From positions 1 to 64,000 of the forward strand of contig NZ_LGYO01000044.1 of NCBI RefSeq assembly GCF_001263355.1: a stretch of 64,000 nucleotides of DNA. Direction: 5' to 3'. The notes beneath the pieces are model-generated. The model was not told where the DNA came from, did not search any database, and saw only the letters and a list, made by a program, of their open reading frames with translations. Of this stretch, positions 16,805-26,362 are shown one piece after another (positions within the stretch are counted from its first letter, which is position 1; each line of letters opens with the position of its first letter). A program made the translations under genes and the position numbers. This stretch comes from Acetobacterium bakii (GTDB lineage: Bacteria; Bacillota; Clostridia; Eubacteriales; Eubacteriaceae).

Positions 16805-17749
16805 ATGATTTCACTGCAAAACATGAAATACATGATCGAAATTTCAAGACATCAGTCCATTTCAGCTGCGGCTAAATCCTTATATATCTCTCAATCTACG
16901 TTGTCAACAGCTATCAAAGAAGTCGAAATAAGTCTGGGAATTCAATTATTCAAGCGAAACAGTCGAGGGGTCGAATTAACCTATGAAGGGCAGGATTATC
17001 TGAACCATGCCAAGGATATAGTTGAGCAGGCCGAATATCTGGAAAGACGTTATCATCATCAGAAATCCCTACCGATGCGCTTTTCCGTTTCCACTCAGCG
17101 CCTTCCCTTTTCCACCATGTCTTTCATTAAAATCATTGATGAAATTGGCTTGGATCGCTATGATATTGCTATTCGGGAATGTCCAACCCACGAAGTCATC
17201 CATGATGTGGCCACCCGTCGAAGCGAAATCGGCGTCATGTGCATAAATGATCATTACCTGCATACCATGCAAAAGCTTTTGGATACCAGTAACCTCTCAT
17301 TTCACATTCTAGGAAAAATCAAATCCTATGTTTTTTTAAGAAAATTGCATCCTCTCGGTAAAAAGGAATCTTTAACCATCAATGACTTGAAAGCCTACCC
17401 CTTTGTTACTTATGATCAGGGGGATGACAATCTTCTTCATTTTTCAGAAGAAATTCTATTTAATGAAATTCTGGATAAAAACATTCATGTAATTGACCGC
17501 TGTACAAAAATTGCCCTGGTACGGGGTACCGATTGTTTCAGCATTGGTCCAGATCTTACCAACAGCGATGGTGACAAGATGCATTCAAAATTAAATGAGA
17601 TTCAAGCTATTGAATTTTCAGATAGCAATCAAATTTTACACGCTGGTTATATCATGCGCAGCGAGCATACTTTGAGTGATGTTTGCAGATGCTATATAAA
17701 AACTTTAGAAGAGAAAATTAATGATATGGGAAAAAGCAATACCCAATAG
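16805..17749 (+). CDS. LysR-family transcriptional regulator
   Basis: A 314-residue LysR-type regulator. The N-terminal winged helix-turn-helix covers about residues 1-60 (SISAAAKSLYISQSTLSTAI), followed by a linker helix and a two-lobe effector domain. AGGAGG precedes ATG 16805. It is divergent from the NifH-like operon and only about 80 bases from its promoter, so it may regulate that operon as well as itself. The effector is unknown. Regulation of the neighbours is inferred from position only. Confidence 0.92.
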   Translation: MISLQNMKYMIEISRHQSISAAAKSLYISQSTLSTAIKEVEISLGIQLFKRNSRGVELTYEGQDYLNHAKDIVEQAEYLERRYHHQKSLPMRFSVSTQRLPFSTMSFIKIIDEIGLDRYDIAIRECPTHEVIHDVATRRSEIGVMCINDHYLHTMQKLLDTSNLSFHILGKIKSYVFLRKLHPLGKKESLTINDLKAYPFVTYDQGDDNLLHFSEEILFNEILDKNIHVIDRCTKIALVRGTDCFSIGPDLTNSDGDKMHSKLNEIQAIEFSDSNQILHAGYIMRSEHTLSDVCRCYIKTLEEKINDMGKSNTQ

Positions 17750-18052
17750 CACAGGTTTTGCATTCTTGAATTTAGAATCGATTAAACCATAAGGCAGTTA
17801 ATCTGCCTGATTGTATCATTATTTTTCAAACGATGCCGTTAAAATGATTTTACATGACAGGAAGGTTATTCCCGCCATAAAAAGGAAGTTTAATCTGGGC
17901 AAATATAAAAAGAGCTTCTTTATAAATAAAAGAAGCTCTTTCCATCTCAATATATTCTAATCAGGCTACCAATCATCCCTGGCATTTTTATTATATCAAA
18001 GCAAGTCTCCTGACTAACAATTCATCCTGTTTTCACCTTATTTTTTTTATTT
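17750..18052. other. Intergenic region with terminator and B12-box-like motif
   Basis: The region separates convergent genes. It holds a strong terminator (17906-17941). On the minus strand at about 18000-18030 it has GATGA, then TTAGTCAGGAGACTTGC, which resembles the 3-prime end of a cobalamin riboswitch. No upstream aptamer body is present, so this may be a relic or chance; a TATAAT follows it at once. Confidence 0.35.
17906..17941. terminator. Intrinsic terminator
   Basis: AAAGAGCTTCTTT (17908-17920) pairs with AAAGAAGCTCTTT (17928-17940). The T-run is longer on the minus strand, so it mainly ends the MBL transcript. Confidence 0.75.
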
Positions 18053-18877
18053 TTAAATTTCAACCCGGCTGCCTGTTGCCAGATAGTTTACATGGTCTCC
18101 AAGCATGGTTTTCAGCATTTGATACGGCTCTTCCCCAGTACAATGGCAAGTATAATAGGTAGCCTGAGTCTTTTTGAGTTCGCTGCCAATGTTTTCTATC
18201 AATTCTTTTGTCTCCGGTTTTTTTCGAGATCGATTGTAAAGATGGAATCCGCCAATTACTGTGGTGGGAAACATATCATAGTTCAACGCCATATGATCAA
18301 GTATATTGACAATGCCCCGGTGTGCACAGCCTGCCAGCAAAACCACCTGATCCCTTTCCCGGATGATCAGATTTTGTTCATGACTGAAATCATCACAAAC
18401 CAACACCCCTTCTTTTTCCATTAGAAGATTTGCATTGGCTGTGGATTTGTATTTATCTCCCTGCACCTTGGAAAAGATACACAACTCATCATCAATCACA
18501 AAATCACTCTCTAAAAACACAAATCGCTTATTGGAAAACAATTCCTGATCCAAACCGATGTAGACCTTATCACCGTTGCCTCTGTCTGAATAATGGTTTT
18601 CAAAGGATTGACGGCTTAAATAGATGGACGCTTTGTCATTAATCTCCAGAAAAGTTTTTAAACCGCCACCATGGTCATAATGGCCATGGCTGATGACAAG
18701 CAGATCCACTTTTGAAAGATCAATCCCCAGTTTTTCTGCATTTTCCGCAAACAATCCACTTGCCCCAACATCAAACAGTAATTTATGGGTTTCTGTTTCA
18801 ATATAAAAGCTTAATCCATGTTCGTTTTTATATTTTTCTGAAACCGATGTATTTTCTGTCAACGTAACAATCTTCAT
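18053..18877 (-). CDS. MBL-fold metallohydrolase
   Basis: A 274-residue metallo-beta-lactamase-fold protein. The metal site SHGHYDHGG covers residues 63-71 (His64, His66, Asp68, His69), with AGCAHRGIVN and GGFHL later. It belongs to the group often labelled dihydropterin ribofuranosyl-aminobenzene phosphate synthase-like, found in anaerobes near nitrogenase-cofactor-type small proteins. It follows a DUF5320 gene by 10 bases in the same orientation, a pairing common in anaerobes. The reaction is not known. Confidence 0.88.
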   Translation of the reverse strand: MKIVTLTENTSVSEKYKNEHGLSFYIETETHKLLFDVGASGLFAENAEKLGIDLSKVDLLVISHGHYDHGGGLKTFLEINDKASIYLSRQSFENHYSDRGNGDKVYIGLDQELFSNKRFVFLESDFVIDDELCIFSKVQGDKYKSTANANLLMEKEGVLVCDDFSHEQNLIIRERDQVVLLAGCAHRGIVNILDHMALNYDMFPTTVIGGFHLYNRSRKKPETKELIENIGSELKKTQATYYTCHCTGEEPYQMLKTMLGDHVNYLATGSRVEI

Positions 18878-18887
18878 TTGCGCACCC

Positions 18888-19127
18888 TCAATCTCTACTT
18901 TTAAAAGTTTGGTTGTTTGTTTCCGGCTCTTTATTCTCTTTAATTTCTTCAGTCATACTTTCATCGTGAATTTCTGAACCTTGTACACTTGCAGTAACCT
19001 TTTTTGCGCTTCTTCCGCAGCCACAACCTTTTCCGAACCCCTTTGCATTAATTCCTGAGCATCGTCCCAGACCTTTTCCACTCCCGGAACCACGACCCGC
19101 CGGACCTGTTCGATCCCTTTCCGGCAT
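18888..19127 (-). CDS. DUF5320-family Gly/Cys-rich small protein
   Basis: A 79-residue protein starting MPERDRTGPAGRGSGSGKG, the signature opening of DUF5320 proteins, with Gly, Arg and Cys (GRCSG, GKGCGCGR). The start is ATG 19127 because AAAGGAG lies eight bases upstream; the longer open frame to 19157 lacks a site. DUF5320 genes usually sit with MBL-fold, Mrp/ParA ATPase and NifX-like genes in anaerobes; here only the MBL gene is present. The tail is acidic and low complexity. Function unknown; iron-sulfur or metal binding is a guess from the cysteines. Confidence 0.75.
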   Translation of the reverse strand: MPERDRTGPAGRGSGSGKGLGRCSGINAKGFGKGCGCGRSAKKVTASVQGSEIHDESMTEEIKENKEPETNNQTFKSRD

Positions 19128-19247
19128 TTTAATCACTCCTTTATCCATTATTGACATATGCCTTTTATATTCTTATTATAAATGACAGCAATTAGATGTC
19201 AATATTTATTTGCAAAACTTTTAGATTTATGTTTCACTTATCACTTC

Positions 19248-20927
19248 TTATTTCGCATCCAGTCTGTAAACTCGATCACACCCGGCAACCGTGGAGGCTC
19301 GGTGAGAAACTGTGATGATTGTTCTATCTTTAAATTCTGTATATAATGTTTTTAAAATACTCTTCTCGTTTAGTGTATCCAGCGAACTGGTTGGTTCATC
19401 CAATATCATGATCGGTGTATTTCTTAGACAAACCCTTGCGATTCCAATCCTTTGCCGCTCTCCGCCGGACAGTCGAGAGCCCATTTCACCGGCATGGCTT
19501 TGATACCCATCCGTTAAGTTCTCTATAAAATCGTGGATACAGGCTCGCTTAGCGGCTTCCACAACTTCTTCGTGGGTTGCATAGGGATTTCCTATTTTAA
19601 TATTCTCTTCAATTGTGTCATTCATCAGCCAAGTATCCTGTGATAACATGGCAAAATTGTTTCGGCAATCTTTTAAAGACACATCCTTGATATTTGTCCC
19701 CCCGACAAGAATTTCCCCTTCATCCGGATCCCAGTATCGCAATAGTAATCGCAAAGCCGTTGATTTGCCGCTGCCACTTTCACCGATAAAAGCAATTTTA
19801 TCCCCTTTTTTAGCCGTCATATTAAAACCGTTGATCACTACATTAGAGCGTGTGGGGTATGTAAATCCAATATTGCTGAAAGATATTTCTCCCGAATTCG
19901 TTACTCCCTTTTTAGGATTAACCGGATCAATAACCTGAGGTTTTTCATCTTCCAGGGCAAACACCCGCTCTGCTGCTGCAAAAGTCTGTAGAAGACTACC
20001 AGATAGTCCACTGATAGCAATAACTGGGGTAAAGGAAGCTGCCAATACTACCATGAGAACAGCTGAACCACCGATTCCCACCTCTCCAATCATCATCCCA
20101 TAGGAACAAATAGCCATGATAACAACCCGTGATAGGGTTCTGCCTAAATCAGGCATGGCCATGACAAAGTTTCGATGCCGAATCAATTTATGCAGCACCT
20201 GATTGATCTCGCCACCTTTCTTGTCAATGTTTCCCAATCGCTCAGTTCCTTTTCCAAAGGCAATAATCTCTTTAATACCCTTTAGGCTATCGATCAAATA
20301 TGATTTCAAATCTCCTAACCACAAACGATAATCTCTGCCAGTATCTCTGCCTACCCTGGCCGAAAAAATAGGAATGACAACCCCAATGACCAAGTAAAAA
20401 GGCAGCATTACCAGAGCAATCATTGGCCAGATCGCAGCACATAAAATCAATGATAAACAGCTTATTACCACTGCAATCACAATCGGTGCAACCGTATGGG
20501 CAAAGAAAATTTCAATGCACTCAATATCTGAAATAGCGGTTGATACCACATCCCCGTTTTTCTTATCCAACATCTTTGCCGGAGACAGTTTTCTTAGATT
20601 GTCGTAGAGATTTACCCGCATAATTGCCAGCAGTTTATAGGCAACATGATGTCCAAAATACTGTTCGAGGTAGCGGCTGGGACCTCTCAGCAATGCACAG
20701 ATGAACAGTGCCACTACCCATTTGCCAGTACTCAGAAACATATCAATTCCGGCATAGGAACAGATAATACCAACCCCAGCAACAAGGGTTCCCAGGATCG
20801 TTAATTGTCCCAGTATTCCCCCGGTAATACAAAGCCCCATATATCCTGAAACTGGTTTGATTTCTTTAGCAAGCCGCTTCATAATTTTTACTCCGCTCAT
20901 TTTTCTCGTCTTTTCATTAACTGACAC
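19248..20927 (-). CDS. ABC half-transporter (permease-ATPase), subunit 2
   Basis: A half-size ABC transporter of 559 residues: six membrane helices, then an ATPase with Walker A GESGSGKST, signature LSGGERQRIG and Walker B MILDEPTSSLD. The cassette looks catalytically complete. A GTG at 20927 is the likely start because AGGAGG is eight bases upstream; an in-frame GTG at 20936 overlaps that site. It overlaps its partner gene and ends the Opp/Nik-type operon A. Type IV half-transporter pairs include exporters and also siderophore importers (YbtPQ, IrtAB); coupling to an import operon makes the second option worth considering. Confidence 0.88.
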   Translation of the reverse strand: MSVNEKTRKMSGVKIMKRLAKEIKPVSGYMGLCITGGILGQLTILGTLVAGVGIICSYAGIDMFLSTGKWVVALFICALLRGPSRYLEQYFGHHVAYKLLAIMRVNLYDNLRKLSPAKMLDKKNGDVVSTAISDIECIEIFFAHTVAPIVIAVVISCLSLILCAAIWPMIALVMLPFYLVIGVVIPIFSARVGRDTGRDYRLWLGDLKSYLIDSLKGIKEIIAFGKGTERLGNIDKKGGEINQVLHKLIRHRNFVMAMPDLGRTLSRVVIMAICSYGMMIGEVGIGGSAVLMVVLAASFTPVIAISGLSGSLLQTFAAAERVFALEDEKPQVIDPVNPKKGVTNSGEISFSNIGFTYPTRSNVVINGFNMTAKKGDKIAFIGESGSGKSTALRLLLRYWDPDEGEILVGGTNIKDVSLKDCRNNFAMLSQDTWLMNDTIEENIKIGNPYATHEEVVEAAKRACIHDFIENLTDGYQSHAGEMGSRLSGGERQRIGIARVCLRNTPIMILDEPTSSLDTLNEKSILKTLYTEFKDRTIITVSHRASTVAGCDRVYRLDAK

Positions 20928-22692
20928 AGAGCTCACCTCCTTTGTATAATCCCTCCAGAGACTCCTGTTCGGTAACCATGAAATAATATAAGCCCCGCTT
21001 TTTCATTAACGCTCCATGGTTACCCTTTTCTTTTATTTCTCCCTGATCCATAACATAGATACAATCCGCTTTTTTAATGGTAGAAAGTCGGTGTGAAATT
21101 ACCAACAGCGTATTGCGTCTTGCTAATTTCCCAATACACTTCCAAATATCATCTTCACTTTCCACATCAACATTAGAGGTTGCCTCATCAAAAATATAAA
21201 ACTCGGCATTCATCAGAATAGCTCTGGCAATTCCTAATTTTTGTTTTTGACCGCCTGACAGTTTACAACCCCCTTCACCGACATTGGTGTCCAATCCTTC
21301 CGGTTGCTGCTTGACAAATCCAGATAGATTAACCATATCAAGAGCATTCATCATTTCTTTCACCGTGGCGTCAGTTTTCGCCATTTTTAAATTATCTAAG
21401 ATAGTACCTGTAAAAATATAAGTATTTTGCGGAACAATGCATACTTTTTCGTGAATATTCTGTGGATCCTGGGTTTTTATATCCTGCCCTTCCATAGAAA
21501 CTTTTCCTTCCTGGACATCATAAAACCGCATCAACAGATTGGCAATCGTGCTTTTTCCACAGCCGGACTGGCCTACAATGGCTGTTACTTTCCCTTTTTC
21601 GATTGTCATCGAAATATTGTTTAAAATCTTTCGTTCAGTGTTGTACTGAAAACTAACATCTTTAAGAATAAATCCATCTTCCTTTTTATTTTCGCCATTT
21701 TCTACAATCGGCAGGTTATTTCTTTTGGATTTTAGTTTCAGCAAACCAAAAACATTCTCTGCCGCTGCTACACCATTCATTGCCGAGTGACCGGTACTCA
21801 TCAGATCTCGCACCGGGGCAAAAAAGGTATCTGCTAATAATAACAGGAAAATGGCGCGTCCGAAACCAAATCCACCGGCAACGAAATTCTGAGAAATAAA
21901 AAGAATGGCAATGGCGCTGCTGATGTAAATAATCATCTCGGAAATAATCACCGAATTGAAATTCAAACGCAGCACCTTCATTGTAACATTTCTGAAATCC
22001 CAGCATTTTTCACTTAAATCTTCTCGTCTTTTTTCATCGGAATCATAAAGGACAAAGGTATTCAGCCCTTCCAGACTATCATAGTAGTAAGTATTCAGAT
22101 TGGCAAATTTTGACCAATATTCCCCTTTGAGGAGCCTGACAACTTTTCTGAACAGCTGATTAATGGGAAGAACAATCAAAGATGCTGTAAGAAGAACCCA
22201 GGCTGCTTCCGGAGCGGCTCCATTCATTCTGGAAAAAAGAATAAACGGTGCGATAAAGCAGTAGATCAATGCCGGTAAGTATTTACTAAAATAGGTTTCA
22301 AGAGCCTCTATTCCATCAACGCTGGCAGTTACCGCATTAGATGTTCCCATACTTTCCGAATATCCAATACCAAGATCCAACATTTTTTTATAAATCTTGT
22401 GTCTGAGGTCAATTCTAAGATCAGCTGAGCATTTATAAGCCAATTCACCATCGATTAAGTTTCCAACAAATCTGACTAGAGCAATCAGTGACATCACTAA
22501 AACTGCATTTAGCAGCAATTGAGGCGTCAGTTTTGACGAATAAAGCAATCCCTGGATGCTTCCTGTGATGCTGAAAATATACATCACGGTAAATAACAGA
22601 GCCAGTTTAACAAAAACCATTGAAAAAATCCATTTTCCAGAAGGTCTGGCAAGTTCAATTAATTTTCTATTTATCAACAACAAATTTTTCAC
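20917..22692 (-). CDS. ABC half-transporter (permease-ATPase), subunit 1
   Basis: A 591-residue half-transporter with an N-terminal six-helix membrane domain and an ATPase bearing Walker A GQSGCGKST, signature LSGGQKQKLG and Walker B FIFDEATSNVD. It pairs with the downstream subunit, whose start it overlaps, to make a heterodimer. It lies 33 bases after the OppF/NikE-type ATPase gene, with no terminator between, so it is part of operon A. Substrate and direction are not readable from sequence. Confidence 0.88.
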   Translation of the reverse strand: MKNLLLINRKLIELARPSGKWIFSMVFVKLALLFTVMYIFSITGSIQGLLYSSKLTPQLLLNAVLVMSLIALVRFVGNLIDGELAYKCSADLRIDLRHKIYKKMLDLGIGYSESMGTSNAVTASVDGIEALETYFSKYLPALIYCFIAPFILFSRMNGAAPEAAWVLLTASLIVLPINQLFRKVVRLLKGEYWSKFANLNTYYYDSLEGLNTFVLYDSDEKRREDLSEKCWDFRNVTMKVLRLNFNSVIISEMIIYISSAIAILFISQNFVAGGFGFGRAIFLLLLADTFFAPVRDLMSTGHSAMNGVAAAENVFGLLKLKSKRNNLPIVENGENKKEDGFILKDVSFQYNTERKILNNISMTIEKGKVTAIVGQSGCGKSTIANLLMRFYDVQEGKVSMEGQDIKTQDPQNIHEKVCIVPQNTYIFTGTILDNLKMAKTDATVKEMMNALDMVNLSGFVKQQPEGLDTNVGEGGCKLSGGQKQKLGIARAILMNAEFYIFDEATSNVDVESEDDIWKCIGKLARRNTLLVISHRLSTIKKADCIYVMDQGEIKEKGNHGALMKKRGLYYFMVTEQESLEGLYKGGELCVS

Positions 22693-22725
22693 CTCTTTAT
22701 CTATACTTTTATTCTTTGCAAAATT

Positions 22726-23538
22726 TTAGTTTGCTACCAAATCTGCATCCACATAGAAATCTGCATAATAATTATACATAAGTTCTTTTGCGAACTCTGT
22801 TTTAGGGAAATCTACGATGATGTTTGTTTCACCTTCTTCCAGGATCACACCCTCATTCATCACCGCAATTCTGTCACTTACCGCTTTAACCACACCAATA
22901 TTATGTGAGATAAAAAGGCAGGCAAATTGATATTCTTTCTGAGCATCTTTGAGAATCTTGAGTATTTGCGCCTGAACAGATACATCAAGCATTGATGTTG
23001 GTTCATCCGCTACGATAAATTTAGGATCAACCGATAGTACTCTTGCCAAAACAGCCCGCTGGACTTGTCCGCCACTGAGTTCCCCCGGATAACGGATCAG
23101 GTGTTCTTCCTGTAGCCCCACAATTTCGATCAATTCTTTTACTTTTCGTTTTTCATCAGCCGTATTCTTTTTATGAATTTTATGAATGCGCATAATTTCC
23201 GCAATACTGTCATAGATCCTGATTCTGGGATTAAGTGCCGATTCGGGATTTTGAAACATAACCTGAATATGCCGACGCATTTTTCGCATTTCCGTCTCAC
23301 TTAACTCTGTAATATCATTTCCGTCAAATTTAATCTGACCGGTGGTTGGTTTCATCAAGCGTGTAGCAATTTTTGCCAGTGTCGTCTTGCCGCAGCCACT
23401 TGCCCCAATTAAGCCTAATGTTTCGCCTTTCTTTATCCGAAAAGAAATATCTTTTACAATATCTGTTCGCTGATTGCCAAAAATATTTTTGCGATATGAT
23501 TTGGATATGTTATCTAATTCAATCATGGATTCCAGCAC
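22726..23538 (-). CDS. Opp/Nik-type ABC importer ATPase F (operon A)
   Basis: A 270-residue peptide/nickel-family ATPase (OppF/DppF/NikE type). Walker A GASGCGKTT, signature LSGGQVQRAV and Walker B FIVADEPTSMLD are intact. It pairs with the upstream D-type ATPase, which it overlaps by 16 bases. It lacks the cysteine-bearing C-terminal extension of the larger family members, so it is on the short side. Substrates of the family include oligopeptides, nickel, opine-type metallophores and heme. Confidence 0.9.
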   Translation of the reverse strand: MLESMIELDNISKSYRKNIFGNQRTDIVKDISFRIKKGETLGLIGASGCGKTTLAKIATRLMKPTTGQIKFDGNDITELSETEMRKMRRHIQVMFQNPESALNPRIRIYDSIAEIMRIHKIHKKNTADEKRKVKELIEIVGLQEEHLIRYPGELSGGQVQRAVLARVLSVDPKFIVADEPTSMLDVSVQAQILKILKDAQKEYQFACLFISHNIGVVKAVSDRIAVMNEGVILEEGETNIIVDFPKTEFAKELMYNYYADFYVDADLVAN

Positions 23539-24470
23539 CTCACTTCATGGGTTAATGTTGTTTTTTTCATCTCCGGATGAAATCTCTTGCATTTTTCTGA
23601 TGCTTTTTTACATCGATCATGAAAACGACATCCCTGTGGTAAATTGATCAGACTTGGGCTTACACCATCGATTGGTATCAAACCATTTTCCGGTTGGGCT
23701 AAAAATAAACCCATGAGATAGGGATGTATGGGATTTTTAAAAATCTCGTAACAGGTACCAACCTCAATTAATTCTCCTGCATACATCACTGCAATCCGAT
23801 TACAGACCTTGGTGGCAAAATTTAAATCGTGGGTGATGAGCATCATCGCAGTTCCTGTGTTTTCTTTAAACAGCATCAGAGTTTCTATAACCTGGCTTCG
23901 AACAATGGCATCCAACCCCTTTGTAGGCTCGTCTGCAATCAGAAGACTAGGATTGCCACAAAGTCCCATTGCCGCCAACACCCGCTGTTTCATACCACCA
24001 CTTAATCGATGGGGATAGGATTCCAGCACCTTTTCCGGTTCCTTAAAATGCATCTTTTGTAGAAGTCTTATCGATTGCTTCTTTTTTTCCATTCCTTTAG
24101 CTTTGCCATTGTGGTCGATTGCTTCGTAAATCTGCTTCTTGTTTTTAACCAGTGGGTTTAATGCCTCCGAAGGGTTCTGAGGAATAACCGCAATTTTTCT
24201 CCCACGTATTTCCCGCATTTGCTTTTGTTTAAGCCCCATCAATTCCCCACCCTCAAACACAATACTCCCTGTCGATATGGCATTGTAAGGAAGAACTTTT
24301 AAAACCGATTCTCCCAAAACCGATTTTCCACATCCAGTTTCACCGATCAAACCTAGAATTTCACCTTTTTTAATTTCAATGTCCAGCTCACATACTGCCG
24401 AAACATTTCCGTCTGGTGTCTGAAAGTAGGTATTCAGATTTGTGATTTTCAATACAGTCTCAGTTTGCAT
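23523..24470 (-). CDS. Opp/Nik-type ABC importer ATPase D (operon A)
   Basis: A 315-residue OppD/NikD-type ATPase. It has Walker A GETGCGKS, signature LSGGMKQRV, Walker B LIADEPTKGLD, and the C-terminal oligopeptide/nickel extension with GCRFHDRCKKASEKC, whose cysteines bind an iron-sulfur cluster in relatives. It is encoded 9 bases after the C permease and overlaps the F ATPase gene. Confidence 0.92.
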   Translation of the reverse strand: MQTETVLKITNLNTYFQTPDGNVSAVCELDIEIKKGEILGLIGETGCGKSVLGESVLKVLPYNAISTGSIVFEGGELMGLKQKQMREIRGRKIAVIPQNPSEALNPLVKNKKQIYEAIDHNGKAKGMEKKKQSIRLLQKMHFKEPEKVLESYPHRLSGGMKQRVLAAMGLCGNPSLLIADEPTKGLDAIVRSQVIETLMLFKENTGTAMMLITHDLNFATKVCNRIAVMYAGELIEVGTCYEIFKNPIHPYLMGLFLAQPENGLIPIDGVSPSLINLPQGCRFHDRCKKASEKCKRFHPEMKKTTLTHEVRCWNP

Positions 24471-24479
24471 CCTTCACCT

Positions 24480-25331
24480 CTAAATTTCTATCATTTGTTT
24501 TTGCGGATCCATTTTATCCCTTATTGCATCCCCCAATGCATTGATCAGTGCCACTACCATGGCAAGAACAATTCCTGGCCCAACCAAAAGCCAAGGTGCC
24601 CGGTTAATAAACATGGCTGAGTCCTTCAGCATCAGACCAATTTCCGCATTTGGCGGTTGCACACCAAAGCCCAGAAAACTAAGGCTTGCAATAGCCATGA
24701 TTCCATGGCCTATCATAAGCGTCGCCAAGGGTAAAATCGGCAATAAAACATTAGGAAAAATATGTTTTCCCAGAATATAAGCACTGCTTCCCCCGGATGC
24801 CCGTGCTCCCAATACAAAATCTCTTTCCTTGAAAATAAGTGTTTCACTTCTTACGATCCGTGCGTATGCAACCCATCCCATCACCGAAAGAGCAATAATC
24901 AGCGTGGTATCACCGGTGCCAAGTACCGCAATAAGGGCAATGGCGGCAATGGTAGTTGGAAATGCCTGAAAAACATTCATAATATAGTTTAAAAAGCCGT
25001 CCACTTTTCCACCCATGTAACCTGATAACAAGCCAATTATCAGGCCAATTATCAGTGCAATAGCTTCAATGATCAGTGAATACATCAGCGATGTCCGCAT
25101 GCCGTTAAAAACCCTTGAAAATAAATCTCTGCCAAACTCATCTGTACCAAACCAATGCAGAATACTGGGTTTTTGTAATTGCAAGGAATAATTGATCGTA
25201 TTAGATTCAGGAAAAATATACGGTGAGAATATAATGAGAGTGAGTAGTATAAATAACAGCCCACTCCAAACCCATATTAAATTTTTTTGTTGTTTTTTCG
25301 TTTTTACTTTAAATTTCCGCATTGGCACCAT
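24480..25331 (-). CDS. Opp/Nik-type ABC importer permease C (operon A)
   Basis: A 283-residue OppC/NikC-type permease with about six helices. The N-terminal segment with HWFGTDEFGRDLFSR and the cytoplasmic EAA loop ASGGSSAYILGKHIFPN are diagnostic. It overlaps the B permease gene by 23 bases. ATG 25322 (MRKFKVK) is a possible alternative start. Confidence 0.92.
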   Translation of the reverse strand: MVPMRKFKVKTKKQQKNLIWVWSGLLFILLTLIIFSPYIFPESNTINYSLQLQKPSILHWFGTDEFGRDLFSRVFNGMRTSLMYSLIIEAIALIIGLIIGLLSGYMGGKVDGFLNYIMNVFQAFPTTIAAIALIAVLGTGDTTLIIALSVMGWVAYARIVRSETLIFKERDFVLGARASGGSSAYILGKHIFPNVLLPILPLATLMIGHGIMAIASLSFLGFGVQPPNAEIGLMLKDSAMFINRAPWLLVGPGIVLAMVVALINALGDAIRDKMDPQKQMIEI

Positions 25332-26259
25332 CCCTCACTCTTGGATCAACAAATTGATATAACACATCAATGAATAAATTGATTAAAACAATGATGATTC
25401 CATATGCGAAAAGAAAACCCATAGAAACCGGATAATCTTTTGCTACGATGGCCGAAACCAGATAAGTTCCTATTCCTGGCAGACCAAAAATATTTTCAAT
25501 GATGAGGCTGCCCCCAATCATACTGACAAGACTAACTCCTGTTAATGTAATAATCGGTAAGGTTATATTTTTCAGAATGTGTTTGAAAAATATCTGTATT
25601 TCACTTAAACCTTTTACTCTGGCCGTATAAACATAACCACTACTTTTTTCTTCTAGAATGCAGGTTCTAACCAATCGAACCATTCTACTTGAGTTACTCA
25701 ATCCCAGTACAAGTCCCGGCAAAATCAAATCTTTGGGGCTATTGTACCCAAATGCGCTAAACCATTTTAATTGTGTAGCAAAAACATAAATAAAAAAAAG
25801 TGCCAGCCAGAAGCTTGGAATGGACATCTTAATTGATTGGGTAAATCTTAGGAAATTGTCAATCCATGAATCCTTAAACTCCGCAGAAAGAAACCCCAGT
25901 GTAATACCAATAAGGAGTGAAAACGCCAACCCGGTAAAGGACAGCATTAGCGTATAGCCAATGCGATAAAAAAATTCTTCATTCACCGGATTCCCGGTTT
26001 TGAAAGACTCTCCGAAATCTCCACCTAAGACCCCGGTAAACCAATTCTCAAATTGGGTGAAAAACGGGTCATCAAGTCCCAGCATTTCTTCATAATGTGC
26101 CAATGCCGCCGGATCTGTGCCACCTTCAGGATTGCGATATCGCATTAAAATTTCAGCGGGATTACCCGGAGAAAAGTACATGATACTGAAAGCCAGAAAG
26201 GCAATGGTAATAACTGTCGGTACAATCATCAGCATTCGGTTAATAATTATCTTTTTCAT
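25309..26259 (-). CDS. Opp/Nik-type ABC importer permease B (operon A)
   Basis: A 316-residue OppB/NikB-type permease. It opens with the typical first helix and FSPGNPAEI segment and carries the EAA loop RVKGLSEIQIFFKHILKN and ENIFGLPGIG. It forms the channel with the C permease. GGAGA precedes ATG 26259. A hairpin at 26314-26349 separates it from the binding-protein gene. Confidence 0.92.
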   Translation of the reverse strand: MKKIIINRMLMIVPTVITIAFLAFSIMYFSPGNPAEILMRYRNPEGGTDPAALAHYEEMLGLDDPFFTQFENWFTGVLGGDFGESFKTGNPVNEEFFYRIGYTLMLSFTGLAFSLLIGITLGFLSAEFKDSWIDNFLRFTQSIKMSIPSFWLALFFIYVFATQLKWFSAFGYNSPKDLILPGLVLGLSNSSRMVRLVRTCILEEKSSGYVYTARVKGLSEIQIFFKHILKNITLPIITLTGVSLVSMIGGSLIIENIFGLPGIGTYLVSAIVAKDYPVSMGFLFAYGIIIVLINLFIDVLYQFVDPRVRDGANAEI

Positions 26260-26313
26260 TTTATCTCCAATCTTAAATATTAACCTGTTCTATTTTCATT
26301 CTAAAAAATTTGT

Positions 26314-26349
26314 TTAAGTCGGCAAAATTTAAAAACTTCGCCGACTTAA
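26314..26349 (-). terminator. Intra-operon hairpin after binding-protein gene A
   Basis: TTAAGTCGGC (26314-26323) pairs with GCCGACTTAA (26340-26349), between the binding-protein and permease genes. Such hairpins commonly stabilise abundant binding-protein mRNA or partly terminate before the permease genes. Operon B has an equivalent one at the same place. Confidence 0.5.
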
Positions 26350-26362
26350 TTGTTTTTTTTTG

